Shown: positions 27,136 through 34,335, numbered from the stretch's first letter. The stretch is DNA of 42,393 nucleotides from Candidatus Ruminococcus equi (GCA_018065465.1 JAGHTC010000026.1:1-42393), one strand, 5' to 3'. The notes: generated by a model from the sequence alone, not told the origin. Numbers and translations are program-made.

Positions 27136-29331
27136 TTGAGTTGGTTTGATGAACAGATAAGATACAGAAAAGAAAAAGACGACAACTACTTTTTAGACGC
27201 TATCGACGACATCGCCGGTGCCGTTATGGGGCAACAACTTGTAAACGCCTTTGATGACAAAAAAGTCGCACAGTCCGCTATTGAGGAAGTATTAGCCTTT
27301 TTCCATATGAAAAAAAAGACTGACGAAATACCGTCGTCTATTACAACCGTTGACGGTCAACTTGAGTACACATTAAGACCGCTCGGTGTTATGCGCAGAA
27401 CGGTCAACCTTGAAAAAGGCTGGTACAAAAACGCTGTCGGCGTTATGCTCGGCACACTCAAAGAAGACGGCACAGCCGTTGCTTTGGTTCCGTCAAAGTT
27501 TTCGGGTTATACCTTTATGAACCTGAAAACAGGCAAAAGAGAAAAAGTCACAAGAAGAAACGAAAATCTTTTTGATGAAGAAGCACTTTGTTTCTACAAA
27601 CCTTTCCCGCTTCGCAAACTGAAAACGGTTGACATCTTAAAATTTATGATGCAACAGATGAATGTTTCCGATATAATCCTCTATCTGTCGATGATAGGAA
27701 TAAGTACCCTGCTCGGACTATTGGGACCGCGAATTAACAAATGGTTGTTCGGTGAAGTACTTGAAAGCGGAAGTTTACGCGTTCTTTTATCGCTTGCGGT
27801 GTTTATGATTTCGTTTATTATATGCAAGTCGCTTATCACCGCTTTCCAAAACCTGATTAAAGCGAAAATAGAAGTCAAAGTCGATGTCGCCGTGCAGGCG
27901 GCTGTTATGAGCAGAGTTATGATTTTGCCGACGACTTTCTTCAAAAAATATGCTTCCGGCGATTTGTATATGAGAACAGTTTGCGTGCAAAATTTCTGTA
28001 AAATGTTACTTACAACAGTCGGTACAACAGGAATTACCACTGCGTTTTCGCTTGTATACCTTTTCCAGATTTCTTCGCTCTCTCCCTCGCTGGGATTACC
28101 TGCGCTTATTGTTACCCTGCTTACCCTTGCGGTGACGGTTTCGACGGCAATACTGCAGACGAAAGTCAACGAAGAACTTATCGAAGAAAAAAGTAAGTCA
28201 AGCGGTATAACTTATTCGATGATAACGGGTATTCAGAAAATCAAACTTGCCGGTGCAGAAAAGAGAATGTTCTCTCGCTGGGCAAAAGAATACGCAAAAG
28301 AAGCAAAACTCGAGTATAACTCGCCGTTGCTCCTAAGATTAAGCAAAACTTTAACCCTTGCAGTATCGCTTATCGGAACACTTGTTTTCTACACCATTGC
28401 CGTGAAAGACAATGTCAGCGTTTCCGACTACTATGCTTTTGATACATCTTTTGCGTTGATAACTGCCGCATTCACGGCGTTCTCGCTTGTTGTCAGTTCA
28501 ATAGCAAACATAAAGCCTTCGCTCGAAATGCAAAGACCGATTATGGAACAAGAGCCCGAAATCAACGACGGACAAAGAGTTGTATCGGAACTTATGGGCG
28601 CTGTTGAACTCGAGAATGTATATTTCCGCTACAGTGAGGATATGCCCTATGTTATAAACAACCTGTCGTTAAAAATCCGCCCCGGTGAGTATGTTGCCAT
28701 CGTTGGTGCAACAGGTTGCGGAAAGTCTACCCTTTTCCGTCTGCTTTTGGGATTTGAAAAACCCGAACGCGGAGCAATTTACTATGACCGCAAAGATATT
28801 TCCTATATGGATTTGAAATCCCTGCGACAAAATATCGGTACGGTATTGCAAGACGGTAAACTTTTCCTCGGTGATATTTATTCAAACATTGTTATTTCCG
28901 CACCGCAGTTGACAATCGATGACGTGTGGGAGGCTGCGAAAATCGCTTCCGTTGATGAAGATATCAAGGCTATGCCGATGGGTATGCACACGATTATCAG
29001 TGAAGGCAGCGGAGGTATTTCGGGCGGACAAAAACAGCGTCTTATGATTGCCCGCGCCGTTGCGTCAAAGCCGAAAATTCTTATGTTTGACGAGGCGACA
29101 TCCGCCCTTGACAATATGACACAGAAAAAGGTTTCCGACGCGATTGACAACATCAAAGCAACTCGTATCGTTATCGCTCACAGGCTTTCAACTATAAGAC
29201 ATTGTGACCGCATTATCGTACTTGATAAAGGCAACATTGTCGAAAGCGGAAAGTATGAACAACTGATAGAAAACAACGGATATTTTGCCGAACTTGTAAA
29301 AAGACAAAGGCTCGATGTAGAGGACGAATAA
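27136..29331 (+). CDS. NHLM-family second ABC exporter subunit
   Basis: This 731-residue protein has an N-terminal soluble domain (about 1-165, MSWFDEQIRYRKEKDD) that replaces the peptidase, then helices (about 180-450). The ATPase has GATGCGKST, ISGGQKQRLMIARAV and ILMFDEATSALD. This matches the second ATP-binding protein of NHLM bacteriocin systems, which pairs with the C39 subunit. TTG 27136 is preferred over GTG 27130 because AGGGGGTG (27121-27128) is correctly spaced for it. It overlaps the sigma gene by 1 base. Confidence 0.9.
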   Translation: MSWFDEQIRYRKEKDDNYFLDAIDDIAGAVMGQQLVNAFDDKKVAQSAIEEVLAFFHMKKKTDEIPSSITTVDGQLEYTLRPLGVMRRTVNLEKGWYKNAVGVMLGTLKEDGTAVALVPSKFSGYTFMNLKTGKREKVTRRNENLFDEEALCFYKPFPLRKLKTVDILKFMMQQMNVSDIILYLSMIGISTLLGLLGPRINKWLFGEVLESGSLRVLLSLAVFMISFIICKSLITAFQNLIKAKIEVKVDVAVQAAVMSRVMILPTTFFKKYASGDLYMRTVCVQNFCKMLLTTVGTTGITTAFSLVYLFQISSLSPSLGLPALIVTLLTLAVTVSTAILQTKVNEELIEEKSKSSGITYSMITGIQKIKLAGAEKRMFSRWAKEYAKEAKLEYNSPLLLRLSKTLTLAVSLIGTLVFYTIAVKDNVSVSDYYAFDTSFALITAAFTAFSLVVSSIANIKPSLEMQRPIMEQEPEINDGQRVVSELMGAVELENVYFRYSEDMPYVINNLSLKIRPGEYVAIVGATGCGKSTLFRLLLGFEKPERGAIYYDRKDISYMDLKSLRQNIGTVLQDGKLFLGDIYSNIVISAPQLTIDDVWEAAKIASVDEDIKAMPMGMHTIISEGSGGISGGQKQRLMIARAVASKPKILMFDEATSALDNMTQKKVSDAIDNIKATRIVIAHRLSTIRHCDRIIVLDKGNIVESGKYEQLIENNGYFAELVKRQRLDVEDE

Positions 29332-29813
29332 TGACAAACAGTAAAGAATTCAAAGAAAAAATATACACAGAATACTACAAAAAAGTTTTCGGGTATATTT
29401 TAGAAAAAGTGAATAACAGTACTTTGGCGGAAGATATAGCAGGCGATGTTTTTTTGAAAGTATACGAAAAACTCGACACATTTGACGAGAGCAAATCGTC
29501 GCTTTCCACATGGATATTTACAATTACGCGAAACACGCTTATCGACTACTACAGAACAAGAAGAGTTGACGAAGAAATTCCCGAGGAATTCAGCGAGGAG
29601 TTTACCGTAGAAGATGAACTGTGCCAAAGTGAAACTCTCGACGAACTTGCAGACGCCTTGTATACTCTTAGTGAAAGTGAGCGCGATGTGATTATTTTTC
29701 ACTATTACTCGGATATGTCTTTCAAAGATATCGCAGACAAAATGGATATGTCGTATTCGTATGTAAGGTATCTTCATACTAACGCTTTAAAAAAATTAAG
29801 AAAAAAACTATAA
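29331..29813 (+). CDS. ECF-like sigma-70 family RNA polymerase sigma factor
   Basis: This 160-residue protein has only sigma regions 2 and 4. Region 2 includes LAEDIAGDVFLKVYEKLDTF and STWIFTITRNTLIDYYR (about 32-78), and region 4 includes LSESERDVIIFHYYSDMSFKDIADKMDMS with an HTH (about 115-150). It is coupled to the exporter genes by a 1-base overlap. No anti-sigma gene adjoins it. It probably links export capacity to transcription of the peptide genes; its target promoter is not identifiable by eye. Confidence 0.88.
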   Translation: MTNSKEFKEKIYTEYYKKVFGYILEKVNNSTLAEDIAGDVFLKVYEKLDTFDESKSSLSTWIFTITRNTLIDYYRTRRVDEEIPEEFSEEFTVEDELCQSETLDELADALYTLSESERDVIIFHYYSDMSFKDIADKMDMSYSYVRYLHTNALKKLRKKL

Positions 29814-29818
29814 AAGTA

Positions 29819-29848
29819 TTGGCGATTTTTAAAATTTATTCGTATAAA
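29819..29848 (+). promoter_or_regulatory. Weak candidate promoter for the leader peptide gene
   Basis: TTGGCG (29819-29824) and TATAAA (29843-29848) are 18 bp apart in the 72-bp gap after the sigma gene. Both boxes are imperfect. The peptide could equally be transcribed from the operon promoter or by the adjacent ECF-like sigma. Confidence 0.3.
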
Positions 29849-29885
29849 TATTTGACCGATTCCCATAATGAATGGAGGAATGTGT

Positions 29886-30074
29886 ATGGAAGAAAAACTA
29901 AAAAGACTTTTTGACTTCCAAAAATTTGAAAAAAATGAGAAACTTTCGGCGTTGATTGAAGAAACGCAAAAAAGATATGCCGAAGAACTTTCCGAGGAGG
30001 ATTTGGAGCAGATTTGTGCAGCAGGTGATATTGCCTCATTGCTTCCCGGTACGAGTGACACTATTAACCCCTGA
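29886..30074 (+). CDS. Leader-type precursor peptide 1 of the NHLM locus
   Basis: This 62-residue peptide has a charged helical leader and a small C-terminal core. The motif LSEEDLEQIC (residues 35-44) matches the LS-x2-E/D-L-x2-I pattern of C39-processed leaders, but AA (45-46) sits where GG is normal. The predicted core is GDIASLLPGTSDTINP, with no Cys. ATG 29886 is chosen because GGAGGA (29874-29879) precedes it, giving MEEKLKRLF; an upstream ATG at 29868 has no site. It is the last gene of the export operon and is followed by a strong terminator. No known bacteriocin family is recognised. Confidence 0.78.
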   Translation: MEEKLKRLFDFQKFEKNEKLSALIEETQKRYAEELSEEDLEQICAAGDIASLLPGTSDTINP

Positions 30075-30077
30075 GAT

Positions 30078-30113
30078 AAAAGGCTGTGATGAATTTCATC
30101 ACAGCCTTTTTTT
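30078..30113 (+). terminator. Strong terminator of the NHLM operon
   Basis: A stem AAAGGCTGTGATGA/TCATCACAGCCTTT (about 30078-30092 with 30096-30109) is followed by a run of T to 30113. It starts 4 bases after the peptide stop codon. Confidence 0.92.
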
Positions 30114-30208
30114 AGTATTTAGTGTTTAGTTTTTAGTATTTAGAAAATATAAATTCAAAAATCGCTTTGCGATTTTCCCTTAACTCCTAACTCCTCTCTC
30201 CTAACTCT
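30112..30208 (-). repeat. STRR-type cassette, copy d (inverted)
   Basis: On the minus strand it reads GAAGAGTTAGGAGAGAGGAG, then a TTAGGAGTTAAGGG tract, AAAATCGCAAAGCGATTTTT, GAATTTATATTTTCTAA and a TACTAAAAAC tract. The order is the same as copies a and c. It fills the gap between the two convergent peptide-export cassettes. Confidence 0.8.
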
Positions 30209-31900
30209 TCACTTTTTAGTATATTTAATGCTACCGTCGCGGTTGACTTCGAGTATCGCCGTACAATACTTTAGCATGGATTTTCTGTGCGTGATAACAA
30301 AATAGGAGTGGTTGTTATCCTGCGACAATTCCTCGAAAACTCTGCGTTCGGTATTTTCATCCAAGGCGGAAGTTGCCTCGTCAAAAATCATAACAGGGCG
30401 GTCACGAAGCAACGCTCTTGCTATGCAAATTCTTTGTGCCTGTCCTGCGGAAACACCGCCGGACTTTTCTTTTATCGGCATATCAAGTCCGCGTTGGTCG
30501 TCTTTTATAAAGTTGTCTGCGTCGGCTTTTTTCAAAGCGTCCCACATCATTTCTTCCGTTGCATCGGGGTTACCTGTCAGAAGGTTATCCCTTACCGTTC
30601 CCGTCATCAGGGTGTTTCCCTGCGGAACATAAGAGATAAAACGCCTTGAAGAAGGAGAGGCATACTCGATTTCGTCTTTGTCTTTCGTAAATATTACATT
30701 GCCTTCGTTTGGAGTAACAAGAGCAAGAAGCAGACGGATGAGCGTCGTTTTTCCTGCACCTGATTCACCGACAATTCCGACACGCTCACACGGGGAAATA
30801 TCAAGATTTATTTTATCGAGAATTTTTCTTTCGTTATATGAGAAAGTAACATTTTGAACTTTGAGTCCGACCTTTTTCGGCATATCTTTGAGGACTTCGG
30901 TATCCTCACGGGATTGCTCGGTAATATCGCGAACACGCTTTGCCGAAACGAGCATTGAGTAGAAAGTCGGAATAACTCCGCCCAAACCTCTGATAGAAGT
31001 TTGAAGTTGCGATACAAGTGTCAAAAACAAGGTCATTGTACCGTAGGTGTACGCAGGACTACTTCCTATTCTGCTTGCACACCAGCAAAAAGCAACAACA
31101 TAACCCACCGCATAAATAAGTCGCATAGTCGCGCTCATAAGTGTACTGAGTTTTGTACTTTTCATAACGGTTTTCATTCGTCTTTCGCGCAAAGATGAAA
31201 AGTATTCGTTATTTTTTTCTTCAAGTTGAAACGCTTTTATTACATCAATATTGCCGAGAGTTTCCTGGAAGAAAGTGTAGTATTCGGACTGGCTTTCACG
31301 CAAGGTCCTTGTATATTTTTGATATGGTTTTCTGTAAACGGTTGCAAGAATAAGACCGACAGGACCGACGACCAGTCCGATTACCGCAAGCATCGGGTCA
31401 ACGGTAAGAAGAATAATCAAGATGATTACAAGTTGAATAGAAGTGATAATAAGGCTTGGCAGAAGGCTTACGATGTTTGTTGCAATATTATCTACATCAC
31501 TTGTCAGTCGAGAGAGCATATCACCGCTGTGGAAAGATGAAATGTTTTTCCAGCTTCCGCGTTGAGTTCTGTCGAACATTACAGCCCTGACGGAAAAAGC
31601 AAATTTTTCGTTTACATAACCCGAAAAGATGTTTGAAATACTGCTTAAAAGTATCGAAACCAAAGTAGTTCCGAGCATAATAAGAGCATATTCAAAACGA
31701 AATTCCTGTGTAGGGCTTATTGCCGCGTCAACGACAAATTTACTCGCAACGGGACTCGCAAGTGAAAAGAGCATGGAAAAAAGACTGATTATCAAAAAGA
31801 CAACAGTGTATTTTCGAACTCCTTTACTCTGTTCGAGCAACCACAAAAGGGTGAGTTTTATTTCACTTTTTTTCTCGAAGATTTTTTTGACTTTACTCAT
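30209..31900 (-). CDS. ABC exporter (fused permease-ATPase) of the second peptide cassette
   Basis: This 563-residue type-IV ABC half-exporter has six helices (about 30-310) and an ATPase (about 340-560: GESGAGKTT Walker A, VIFTKD region, Walker B PVMIFDEATSALD, then ITHRKSM). The signature is VSAGQAQR rather than the usual LSGGQ; one Gly is Ala, tolerated in some exporters. It has no C39 domain, so any leader removal must be done by the peptidase of the other cassette or by another protease. RBS GGAAAG. It lies 83 bp after the nucleotidyltransferase-like gene. Confidence 0.88.
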   Translation of the reverse strand: MSKVKKIFEKKSEIKLTLLWLLEQSKGVRKYTVVFLIISLFSMLFSLASPVASKFVVDAAISPTQEFRFEYALIMLGTTLVSILLSSISNIFSGYVNEKFAFSVRAVMFDRTQRGSWKNISSFHSGDMLSRLTSDVDNIATNIVSLLPSLIITSIQLVIILIILLTVDPMLAVIGLVVGPVGLILATVYRKPYQKYTRTLRESQSEYYTFFQETLGNIDVIKAFQLEEKNNEYFSSLRERRMKTVMKSTKLSTLMSATMRLIYAVGYVVAFCWCASRIGSSPAYTYGTMTLFLTLVSQLQTSIRGLGGVIPTFYSMLVSAKRVRDITEQSREDTEVLKDMPKKVGLKVQNVTFSYNERKILDKINLDISPCERVGIVGESGAGKTTLIRLLLALVTPNEGNVIFTKDKDEIEYASPSSRRFISYVPQGNTLMTGTVRDNLLTGNPDATEEMMWDALKKADADNFIKDDQRGLDMPIKEKSGGVSAGQAQRICIARALLRDRPVMIFDEATSALDENTERRVFEELSQDNNHSYFVITHRKSMLKYCTAILEVNRDGSIKYTKK

Positions 31901-31983
31901 ATAACTTTCCTTTTGCTTTTTGTACAGAAACCTTATTTATTACAAACATACATTATACAACAAGTTTTACAGTTTTGCAAAAA

Positions 31984-33255
31984 TTATTTCATCAACTTGA
32001 AATCGGACAAAAGGACTATTCGTTCATTATCAAAAGAAGCGGTTTCGTTTTCTTTTGCTTTTTTGTTATTCGGGACAGTTACCGTTTTAGAAAGGCTTTG
32101 CTTTTTCTCCTTGTTAAAGAGGGCGGAAAAGCCCCGCATTACAAATGCAACGGGATAAAGGAAATGGCGGTTTTTCAGAAAACCGTACTTTTTTTCAAGT
32201 TCGTCGGCAGAAGGAAACAAAGCACCGAGTACGATTTTACGGTGTTCTTTTTTTCTTTGTTTACGGATATTTTTATCCGCGTTGTCGAGGTGGCGGAAGT
32301 AATAGTAGTTCCATGTATCAAAGGTCGGCATAACCTTTGTCGAAAATTTTTCGATATTATCGCTCATCTTGTCACACAAATCTTTGTCCTGCATAACAAG
32401 ACCGTCAAAGTCGCTCTCCGAAAAACAGCCTTCGTATATGAACATTGAAAGAAGAATAAATAAAAAATCGCGAAAACCGAATTTCTCACACGCTGCCCAG
32501 AATTTCTCTGTATCTATCTCATCTTTGCACTTTGAAAAATAAAGCGCAAAGTCAAACGCCTGACGAATACTGATACCGCAGTATATAAAGTGTTTTACAA
32601 GATGTACCGCAAGAAAGAAAATCGCGTCATCGGGCAAAAGTACGGAAATTTCTCTGCCCGAGCCTAAAAACGGAATCGTTTTGAATTTATCGGGGAGTTT
32701 CATTTCGTCTTTATATGCACCGAAAATGCTCGACGCGGTTGTATCGCTGTAAAGCTTTGCGTGGGTTTCGATAGTTCCGCCCTTTGGGTGCGAGGCTTCG
32801 CCGTGGTTCATACCCTCTTTGCGTTCTTCAACCTCGTATCCTATTTGTGAGAGAGCAGAAAGCACCTCGTGTTCATCATCAAAAGGAAAGAAAAGGTCAT
32901 TATCGGCAGAAGTACGGCAGTCGGGAACTTTGTAGAATCTTGCGATATCAAGACCTTTGAGTATTATCGGGGTAAAGCCGTTATCGGAAAGATAATCGAG
33001 TGTATCAAAAAGAACTTGTGTTCTCTGCATATTGTTTATAGCAGAAGAAAGAGTTCTCGCAGAACATTCTTGTCTTATCTCTTCGGGGACAAAATCCGCT
33101 TTCTTAAGTGAAAGTGAAACAGTCGCACTGATAGCTTGATTTGACGCAAGTTTTAGAAGTTTTTTCCAGTCTATTTCATCAGTAGAGGCAATTGCTTCTT
33201 CCCCGAAAACAGAGCATTTGTATAGATAGATAAGATATTTCCACTCGTTTGTCAT
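31984..33255 (-). CDS. NTP_transf_5-like nucleotidyltransferase family protein
   Basis: This 423-residue protein resembles PF14907 (uncharacterised nucleotidyltransferases). ILKGLDIARFYKVPDCRTSADNDLFF (in parts: ILKGLDIARFY, CRTSADNDLFF), near residues 95-121, holds the K-G and D-x-D pattern expected for metal and nucleotide binding; a conserved His/Thr region (GGTIETHAKLY) follows. The C-terminal part is helical and not recognised. Such proteins recur beside ribosomal-peptide and export genes but their reaction is unknown. RBS GGAGGTGCGGT. It is downstream of peptide 2 behind a hairpin that should limit its expression. Confidence 0.78.
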   Translation of the reverse strand: MTNEWKYLIYLYKCSVFGEEAIASTDEIDWKKLLKLASNQAISATVSLSLKKADFVPEEIRQECSARTLSSAINNMQRTQVLFDTLDYLSDNGFTPIILKGLDIARFYKVPDCRTSADNDLFFPFDDEHEVLSALSQIGYEVEERKEGMNHGEASHPKGGTIETHAKLYSDTTASSIFGAYKDEMKLPDKFKTIPFLGSGREISVLLPDDAIFFLAVHLVKHFIYCGISIRQAFDFALYFSKCKDEIDTEKFWAACEKFGFRDFLFILLSMFIYEGCFSESDFDGLVMQDKDLCDKMSDNIEKFSTKVMPTFDTWNYYYFRHLDNADKNIRKQRKKEHRKIVLGALFPSADELEKKYGFLKNRHFLYPVAFVMRGFSALFNKEKKQSLSKTVTVPNNKKAKENETASFDNERIVLLSDFKLMK

Positions 33256-33281
33256 ACCGCACCTCCTTTGTTGGTTTACAA

Positions 33282-33312
33282 AAAGTATGCCGGCAAAACG
33301 CCGGCATACTTT
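33282..33312 (-). terminator. Hairpin between peptide 2 and the nucleotidyltransferase gene
   Basis: A perfect stem of about 13 bp (AAAGTATGCCGGC/GCCGGCATACTTT) with loop AAAAC (plus strand) is followed on the minus strand by TTTTTG. It lies 15 bp after the peptide stop. It probably ends most transcripts, giving high peptide and low enzyme/exporter levels. Confidence 0.85.
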
Positions 33313-33327
33313 ATAAAATTTTGCTTG

Positions 33328-33489
33328 TTATTTTTTTGCTGGGAATTTTGTTACGGTACCGGTTAATGAATCTGATTGACTGCTTTGCCCAACTGTGGGG
33401 GCAATATCAACCTCACCGCCGCCGTTAACTTTTTCAAGCATTTCTTCCGAAAGAGCAAAGTCTTTCAAATTTTCTTTTTTATCGGCCAT
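33328..33489 (-). CDS. Double-glycine precursor peptide 2
   Basis: This 53-residue peptide was not listed among longer frames. The leader MADKKENLKDFALSEEMLEK ends VNGG (residues 21-24), a textbook C39 site (L13, L18, V21, G23, G24). The 29-residue core runs from G25 (GEVDIAPTVGQSSQSDS) to PAKK53, is rich in Ser/Thr and has no Cys. RBS GGAGGT at correct distance and a promoter at 33570-33598 support it. The LSEE-x-LE-x-[IV] segment is shared with peptide 1, so one peptidase may process both. The modification state is unknown. Confidence 0.85.
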   Translation of the reverse strand: MADKKENLKDFALSEEMLEKVNGGGEVDIAPTVGQSSQSDSLTGTVTKFPAKK

Positions 33490-33569
33490 AATTTACCTCC
33501 GAAAAATTTTTGTAATTACACATTACATATGTTTATACGAACAAACTCATAAAATCGCTTATTGAAATC

Positions 33570-33598
33570 ATAATATCATAAAAATTTTTCTTTTTCAA
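33570..33598 (-). promoter_or_regulatory. Promoter of precursor peptide 2
   Basis: On the minus strand, TTGAAA (33598-33593) and TATTAT (33575-33570) are 17 bp apart, with about 80 bases of leader before the peptide ATG. It is a housekeeping-type promoter. Confidence 0.75.
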
Positions 33599-33609
33599 GG
33601 GACTTTTTT

Positions 33610-33790
33610 CGGTGATATATTTGCCTTTGGCAAATGTGAAATAATTTGCTATCACAAATTGTGATATATTCTCGCTTCGCTCAAATATGATATAATATCC
33701 GTTCCTTCATACGCCGCAAGCGTATATCATCGCACGAAGTGCGATATCATACCGAAGGTATATCACCCGTTCCGCAAGGAACGGATATCA
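33610..33790. repeat. Array of short hairpins separated by ATATCAT/GATATA
   Basis: Consecutive small palindromes have different stems: TTTGCCTTTGGCAAA, TATCACAAATTGTGATA, TTCTCGCTTCGCTCAA, ATACGCCGCAAGCGTAT, TCGCACGAAGTGCGA, TACCGAAGGTA and CCGTTCCGCAAGGAACGG. They are separated by near-constant TATATC(A/C) or GATATA spacers. ATATCCGTTCC at about 33695 can also pair with GGAACGGATAT at the end, allowing a large alternative fold. No gene is seen in 33490-33837. Confidence 0.75.
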
Positions 33791-33837
33791 TTGTAAAAAA
33801 CCACTTTTGTCTACCAGACAAAAGTGGTTTTTTACAA
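33791..33837 (-). terminator. Terminator of the tRNA operon
   Basis: A perfect 22-bp stem (33791-33812 with 33816-33837) with loop ACC contains the T-run within its arm. It directly touches the CCA end of tRNA-Leu with no spacer, so termination and 3' processing are adjacent. Confidence 0.88.
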
Positions 33838-33925
33838 TGGTGCCGGTGACCGGACTTGAACCGGTACGGATTATTAGTCCGAGGGATTTTAAGTCCCTTG
33901 TGTCTGCCTATTCCACCACACCGGC
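33838..33925 (-). tRNA. tRNA-Leu (TAA anticodon)
   Basis: An 88-nt class II tRNA with encoded CCA. The anticodon arm on the minus strand is GGGACTTAAAATCCC with anticodon TAA. A long variable arm (about CTCGGACTAATAATCCG) and T-arm GGTTCAAGTCC are present. Acceptor GCCGGTG pairs with CACCGGC. It is the last gene of the Met-Glu-Leu operon. Confidence 0.95.
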
Positions 33926-33934
33926 GGTAAAAGT

Positions 33935-33958
33935 TATCCCCTGCTTTCGCAGGGGATA
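33935..33958 (-). other. Hairpin between tRNA-Leu and tRNA-Glu
   Basis: TATCCCCTGC/GCAGGGGATA with a GAAA tetraloop on the minus strand sits in the short spacer between two tRNAs. It resembles one unit of the array at 33610-33790. It may guide precursor processing or be a small inserted repeat. Confidence 0.6.
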
Positions 33959-34033
33959 TGGTGACCCGGACGAGAATCGAACTCGTGTTACCGCCGTGAA
34001 AGGGCGGTGTCTTAACCGCTTGACCACCGGGCC
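33959..34033 (-). tRNA. tRNA-Glu (TTC anticodon)
   Basis: A 75-nt tRNA with encoded CCA. On the minus strand it begins GGCCCGGTGGTCAAGCGG and has anticodon arm CCGCCCTTTCACGGCGG with anticodon TTC. The T-arm is GAGTTCGATTCTC. Confidence 0.95.
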
Positions 34034-34036
34034 TTA

Positions 34037-34113
34037 TGGTAGCGGAAATAGGACTTGAACCTACGACACTTCGGGTATGAACCGAATGCTCTAGCCAGCT
34101 GAGCTATTCCGCC
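34037..34113 (-). tRNA. tRNA-Met (CAT anticodon), elongator type
   Basis: A 77-nt tRNA with encoded CCA. On the minus strand it begins GGCGGAATAGCTCAGCTGG, with anticodon loop TTCATAC and T-arm GTAGGTTCAAGTCCTAT. The G1-U72 acceptor pair and the absence of three G-C pairs at the anticodon stem argue for elongator rather than initiator. CAT could also be lysidine-modified tRNA-Ile2, which sequence alone does not fully exclude. Confidence 0.9.
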
Positions 34114-34138
34114 ATGTGTGTGAATTACAGCAAGAATG

Positions 34139-34167
34139 ATTATATTATACTTTTTCCGATTTGTCAA
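34139..34167 (-). promoter_or_regulatory. Promoter of the Met-Glu-Leu tRNA operon
   Basis: On the minus strand TTGACA (34167-34162) and TATAAT (34144-34139) are consensus at 17-bp spacing, 25 bp before tRNA-Met. A second TATAAT overlaps 5 bp upstream. Confidence 0.88.
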
Positions 34168-34192
34168 CACCTAAACAGAAAACTTAATAAAA

Positions 34193-34265
34193 GTGAGGAG
34201 TTAGGAGTGAGAAGTTAGGAGTTTTGGTTTGTTGATTTATAAATCCTAACTCTTAACTCTTTTAT
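34193..34265 (+). repeat. STRR-type cassette, copy e (palindrome replaced)
   Basis: GTGAGGAGTTAGGAGTGAGA and AAGTTAGGAGTTTT are followed by GGTTTGTTGATTTATAAATC and an inverted CCTAACTCTTAACTC tract. The AAAATCGC palindrome is absent; instead opposite-facing tracts flank TTTGTTGATTTATAA, which is shared with copy b. Confidence 0.7.
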
Positions 34266-34318
34266 TGACTACCCCTTCGTTTTGCTTCGCAAAACACCTC
34301 CCCTCGCAAGGGGAGGCT
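34266..34318. repeat. REP-like double hairpin
   Basis: GTTTTGCTTCGCAAAAC (34279-34295) is followed by CCTCCCC-TCGCAA-GGGGAGG (34297-34316), framed by GACTACCCC. The combination of a variable hairpin beside a CCTCCCC/GGGGAGG hairpin looks like a mobile REP-type unit. It lies just downstream of the ROK gene and may act as its terminator. Confidence 0.6.
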
Positions 34319-34335
34319 ATTAGGTTTGTAAATCT

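Noticed and set aside
29886..30074. Lanthipeptide or sactipeptide precursor
   Set aside because: The predicted cores of both peptides lack Cys, and no LanM/LanBC or radical-SAM gene is nearby.
33610..33790. Possible CRISPR array
   Set aside because: The constant parts are only 6-8 bases and the variable parts are themselves palindromes; no cas genes are present.
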